This document shows, one piece after another, positions 5,337 to 7,253 of a stretch of 7,253 bases of DNA (positions within the stretch are counted from its first letter, which is position 1; each line of letters starts with the position of its first letter). The translations under genes were made by a program, and so were the position numbers. The notes under the pieces were generated by a model, which made no database searches, was not told the origin of the DNA, and was given only the letters and a program-made list of their open reading frames with translations. This stretch comes from Actinomycetes bacterium (lineage in GTDB: Bacteria; Actinomycetota; Acidimicrobiia; Acidimicrobiales; Palsa-688). The DNA lies in the NCBI GenBank assembly GCA_021846485.1, contig JAJZWW010000160.1:1-7253 (forward strand). Reading direction: 5' to 3'.

Positions 5337-5697
5337 CCGGGTGCTGCGCCGTGGCGGCGAGTGCGACGGCGTCGGCGAGCTGCTCCCGGCTTGGGTCGCG
5401 GGTGAGGTGGAGCTGGACGAGCGGGCCCGGGCGCACGTCGCGCAGTGCCTGCGCTGCCAGGCCGACGCGGCGCGCTACCGCCGGATGCTGCGCACCCTCC
5501 ACGCCCTACGGGCCGAGCCGGGAGAGGCGCTGCCGCCGGTGATGGCCGACATCCTCACCGAGATGGACGGCCGCCGGTCGCGCCGGGGTCCGGGACCGTG
5601 GGTGGCGGTGGGAGTCGCCGGGGCCGCCGGAGCGCTCGGGGCGCTCGGAGTCCTCGCCTGGGTCGTCCGCCGACGGCCCCAGATCCTGGCTGGATGA
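5320..5697 (+). CDS. Membrane-anchored zinc-type anti-sigma factor
   Basis: It is predicted to bind and hold the upstream ECF sigma factor inactive at the membrane. The protein has 125 residues. The N-terminal domain carries H39-x3-C43-x2-C46, the zinc-binding anti-sigma (ZAS) motif, and an additional C15 23 residues before the His, so all four potential zinc ligands are present. A single membrane segment spans about residues 93-116, followed by a short RRRPQ tail. The topology therefore looks cytosolic N-terminus, one helix, and almost no extracytoplasmic part. The start is GTG 5320, preceded by a G-rich stretch at 5311-5316 and overlapping the sigma gene by 17 nt. The alternative GTG 5341 also keeps all ligands and starts 4 nt after the sigma stop. 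Identification rests on the motif, size, membrane helix and gene order; no sensory domain is visible. Confidence 0.85.
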   Translation: MANLVDRVLRRGGECDGVGELLPAWVAGEVELDERARAHVAQCLRCQADAARYRRMLRTLHALRAEPGEALPPVMADILTEMDGRRSRRGPGPWVAVGVAGAAGALGALGVLAWVVRRRPQILAG

Positions 5698-5712
5698 GCT
5701 CGCGGGGCGAGC
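5698..5712. terminator. Short hairpin between convergent genes, possible bidirectional terminator
   Basis: GCTCGC (5698-5703) and GCGAGC (5707-5712) form a perfect 6-bp stem with a GGG loop, directly after the anti-sigma stop and 16 bp before the stop of the convergent membrane gene. There is no T-tract on either strand, so function as a terminator is only plausible. Confidence 0.35.
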
Positions 5713-5727
5713 CCGCCGGCCAGCGGA

Positions 5728-6150
5728 TCAGCGGGCCAGGGTGATCAGGTTGCCGACCAGCAGGGCGACGACCAGGGCCATCACCGCCAGGTAGATGCCG
5801 CTCATCGCCCAGCGCCAGCGGTGGTCGGCGAGCCAGAAGCGGCGGATGCCCATGACGTCGAAGCTCAGCGCGACGACCGCCAGGGGGATGCCGATCGCCG
5901 GTCCGACGCTGCCGGCGACACCGAGCAGGGGCGCCAGGATCGGCAGGAAGATGTAGGTGAGGAGGCAACGCAGGGCGGAGAGCACGATCCCGAAGCTGAA
6001 GATCCGGTGGGCAGCCCGCTCGCCGGCCGGCTTGCGCTCCGGCACCCGCAGCACCCGCCGCACCAACCGATCGGCCGCCGGGCGATGGTCGCCGAGCAGG
6101 TCGGCTCCCCGGGGGGGCCCGGCGGGGGCGAAGGATCCGGTCGACGCCAT
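5728..6150 (-). CDS. Small integral membrane protein of unknown function
   Basis: A 140-residue protein that I do not recognise as a characterised family. The first 48 residues are soluble and charged, rich in Arg and Pro. Three hydrophobic segments follow at roughly 51-77, 82-101 and 115-137. FDVMGIRRFWLADHRWRW links the second and third helices with a positive cluster that should lie in the cytoplasm. There is no signal peptide and no catalytic motif. Small multi-helix proteins of this kind are common conserved hypotheticals in actinobacteria, but I cannot name a domain. The start is ATG 6150; TATGGT lies 6 nt upstream with no Shine-Dalgarno, which fits a leaderless transcript. It is convergent with the sigma/anti-sigma genes and divergent from tRNA-Trp-secE-nusG. 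Confidence 0.8.
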   Translation of the reverse strand: MASTGSFAPAGPPRGADLLGDHRPAADRLVRRVLRVPERKPAGERAAHRIFSFGIVLSALRCLLTYIFLPILAPLLGVAGSVGPAIGIPLAVVALSFDVMGIRRFWLADHRWRWAMSGIYLAVMALVVALLVGNLITLAR

Positions 6151-6156
6151 GTAGGT

Positions 6157-6162
6157 ACCATA
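6157..6162 (-). promoter_or_regulatory. Candidate -10 hexamer (TATGGT) for a leaderless membrane-protein mRNA
   Basis: On the minus strand TATGGT is followed by exactly 6 nt and then ATG 6150, so transcription would begin at the A of the start codon. This is the typical leaderless geometry in actinobacteria. The -35 is poor; TGGCAG-like bases lie about 17 bp upstream. Confidence 0.5.
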
Positions 6163-6221
6163 CCGGTGGGTCCCGGCAGACTGCCAGGCGCGGCCCCGCC
6201 GGCCGGGTCCGCCGGAGCCGG

Positions 6222-6230
6222 TGCTATCCT
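6222..6230 (+). promoter_or_regulatory. Extended -10 promoter element for tRNA-Trp/secE/nusG
   Basis: TGCTATCCT is an extended -10 (TGN plus TATCCT) and lies 28 nt before tRNA-Trp, so transcription would start near 6237. The expected -35 region is GC-only and has no match, consistent with the TGN extension compensating. It is the best promoter candidate in the 6151-6258 gap. Confidence 0.45.
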
Positions 6231-6234
6231 TGCC

Positions 6235-6253
6235 GGGCGGGACGCACCCGCCC
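6235..6253 (+). other. Perfect inverted repeat in the tRNA-Trp leader
   Basis: GGGCGGG (6235-6241) and CCCGCCC (6247-6253) pair perfectly across the loop ACGCA and end 5 nt before the tRNA. It could form a 5'-leader hairpin or, as DNA, an operator next to the -10. If transcription starts near 6237 the first base pairs would be lost. Function unknown. Confidence 0.5.
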
Positions 6254-6258
6254 CTCCG

Positions 6259-6332
6259 AGGGCAGTAGCTCAATTTGGCAGAGCACCGGTCTCCAAAACC
6301 GGCGGTTGGGGGTTCGAGTCCCTCCTGCCCTG
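6259..6332 (+). tRNA. tRNA-Trp (anticodon CCA)
   Basis: The acceptor AGGGCAG (6259-6265) pairs with CTGCCCT (6325-6331), with discriminator G6332. The D arm is GCTC/GAGC, and the anticodon stem is CCGGT/ACCGG around loop CTCCAAA with CCA at 6293-6295. The T arm is GGGGG-TTCGAGT-CCCTC with one G-U pair. No 3' CCA is encoded. tRNA-Trp directly before secE is a familiar actinobacterial arrangement and suggests one transcript cut at the tRNA. Confidence 0.97.
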
Positions 6333-6357
6333 CTCCGCAGTCTGGAAGGTCACCACC

Positions 6358-6750
6358 GTGAGCATGAACCGACAACAGCGCCGAGAGATGCAACGTCGTG
6401 GCGACTCCAACGGCTGGGTCGTGCCCGACGAGGCGGGTGGCATCGGCACAGCCGGGCCGGGCTCCGCCGGCGCTCGGGCGACCGCCGCCGAGGAAGCCGA
6501 GGAGGCGGGGTCGGGCGACTCGAGCACCCGGACTGCCCGCCAGGCTCTCGCGCCGAGCCGCCACCGCACGGGCCCCCGGCAGTTCCTCCACGAGGTCAAC
6601 GTCGAGATGCGCAAGGTGGTCTGGCCCACCCGTGCCGAGACCCTCAACTATTCCACCGTCGTGCTGGTGACCCTCGCTCTGATGATGGCCATGATCTTCG
6701 GCTTGGACGTCGCCTTCCAGCACCTGGCCAACTTCATCTTCAACCCGTGA
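6358..6750 (+). CDS. secE: Preprotein translocase subunit SecE
   Basis: The small essential subunit of the SecYEG channel, which clamps SecY in the cytoplasmic membrane. The protein has 130 residues: a hydrophilic N-terminal extension of about 75 residues (typical length variation in actinobacteria), then the conserved amphipathic helix FLHEVNVEMRKVVWPTRAE with W89-P90, and a single transmembrane segment at about 98-125. It is the one-helix SecE type, unlike the three-helix E. coli protein. GTG 6358 is preferred because GGAAGG at 6344-6349 lies 8 nt upstream; ATG 6364 is in frame but 14 nt away. It follows tRNA-Trp by 25 nt, and its stop overlaps the nusG start in GTGA, indicating coupled translation. 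Confidence 0.95.
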   Translation: MSMNRQQRREMQRRGDSNGWVVPDEAGGIGTAGPGSAGARATAAEEAEEAGSGDSSTRTARQALAPSRHRTGPRQFLHEVNVEMRKVVWPTRAETLNYSTVVLVTLALMMAMIFGLDVAFQHLANFIFNP

Positions 6751-7253
6751 CCCCCGACGACGAGGTGATGCCGCTGCCCGACGACGGCGGCGAGGGCTCG
6801 GGCGTTCTCGGGGAGGCTGCCGGTCCCGGGGAGGCTGCCGGTCCCGGGGAGGCTGCCGGTCCCGGGGAGGCTGCCGGTCCCGGGGAGGGCGGCGGCGCCG
6901 GCGGCGAGCAGCCTGGCGTCCCCCGTCCGCCGGAGAGCCCCTACGACCGGCCGGGCGCGTGGTACGTGGTGCACAGCTACGCCGGCTACGAGAACAAGGT
7001 GAAGTCCAACCTCGAGAGCCGCATCGCCTCCATGAACATGGAGGGGCGCATCTTCGAGGTGGTCATCCCGATGGAAGACGTCATCGAGCTCAAGAACGGC
7101 AAGAAGCAGGTCGTCTCGAAGAAGGTCTTCCCGGGCTACCTGCTCGTGCGCATGCAGCTCGACGACGACTCGTGGTACGTCGTGCGCAACACTCCCGGCG
7201 TCACCGGTTTCGTCGGCCTGGGCGCCCGGCCCACTCCCTTGTTGCGCAAGGAA
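6747..7253 (+). CDS. nusG: Transcription termination/antitermination factor NusG (3' end outside window)
   Basis: A general elongation factor that binds RNA polymerase through its NGN domain and links it to Rho or the ribosome through its KOW domain. 169 codons are visible. The NGN domain begins at W72 (WYVVHSYAGYENKVKSNLE), continues through EVVIPMEDVIELKNGKK and SKKVFPGYLLVRM, and reaches NTPGVTGFVG before the edge. The KOW domain lies outside the window. The first 71 residues are an acidic, Gly/Ala/Pro-rich extension carrying four perfect GEAAGP repeats at residues 22-45. The start is taken as GTG 6747, overlapping the secE stop (GTGA). GTG 6765 and ATG 6768 are alternatives and would remove only 6 or 7 residues, keeping the repeat. 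Confidence 0.95.
   Translation, partial: MTPDDEVMPLPDDGGEGSGVLGEAAGPGEAAGPGEAAGPGEAAGPGEGGGAGGEQPGVPRPPESPYDRPGAWYVVHSYAGYENKVKSNLESRIASMNMEGRIFEVVIPMEDVIELKNGKKQVVSKKVFPGYLLVRMQLDDDSWYVVRNTPGVTGFVGLGARPTPLLRKE
6810..6881 (+). repeat. Four-copy perfect 18-bp tandem repeat within nusG
   Basis: The unit GGGGAGGCTGCCGGTCCC occurs four times without a mismatch (6810-6827, 6828-6845, 6846-6863, 6864-6881). A partial fifth unit GGGGAGG follows at 6882-6888. Each unit encodes Gly-Glu-Ala-Ala-Gly-Pro in the nusG frame. The period is a multiple of three, so copy-number change keeps the frame. Confidence 0.97.

Noticed and set aside
6810..6890. Antisense translation with repeated LPGTG, resembling sortase LPxTG signals
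   Set aside because: It is the reverse reading of the nusG tandem repeat. The surrounding frame has no signal peptide or surface-protein features, and nusG is secure on the plus strand.
1..7253. CRISPR array, toxin-antitoxin, restriction or other defence system
   Set aside because: No spaced direct repeats of CRISPR type and no defence protein families were found. The only tandem repeats are the nusG 18-bp units and the 19-bp junction duplication.

Overview
The window is strongly GC-rich, gene-dense DNA with GTG starts, few Shine-Dalgarno sites and apparently leaderless promoters. Its right half carries tRNA-Thr, tRNA-Met, rpmG, tRNA-Trp, secE and nusG, the usual actinobacterial order leading toward rplK/rplA. 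I infer a high-GC Actinomycetota chromosome, possibly a deep branch such as Acidimicrobiia; the class-level guess is weak. I see no insertion sequence, phage gene, CRISPR array or attachment-site duplication.

Left part (1-4207): a ClC-family chloride channel or antiporter runs leftward off the window edge with 533 codons visible. It is divergent from galE (UDP-glucose 4-epimerase), and the 113-bp spacer holds an AT-richer island with repeated GGTGC/GCACC half-sites. galE is followed after 8 bp by tesB (type II acyl-CoA thioesterase), and a 19-bp tandem duplication lies exactly at their junction. tesB converges on a leftward GNAT acetyltransferase of the phosphinothricin/methionine-sulfone acetyltransferase group, with the two stop codons directly abutting.

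Middle part (4208-6150): tRNA-Thr(GGT) and tRNA-Met(CAT) lie 1 nt apart. A long GC-rich hairpin and then rpmG (ribosomal protein L33) follow. Five bases after rpmG comes an ECF sigma factor, whose end overlaps a membrane-anchored zinc-type anti-sigma factor. This regulatory pair sits inside a translation/secretion gene neighbourhood and is the most interesting contextual feature. A small leftward membrane protein of unknown function converges on it.

Right part (6151-7253): tRNA-Trp(CCA), secE and nusG point rightward. SecE is the small SecYEG translocon subunit and NusG the transcription elongation factor. nusG starts inside the secE stop codon (GTGA overlap). Its N-terminal extension contains a perfect four-copy 18-bp tandem repeat encoding (GEAAGP)4. 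nusG is cut off at the right edge.

Most of the window is ordinary core genome. I do not see a convincing new defence or mobile system. The points worth a second look are the rpmG-sigma-anti-sigma arrangement, an L33 with one zinc cysteine replaced, the nusG repeat, the hairpin before rpmG, the galE/tesB junction duplication, and the unusual ion-pathway residues of the ClC protein.
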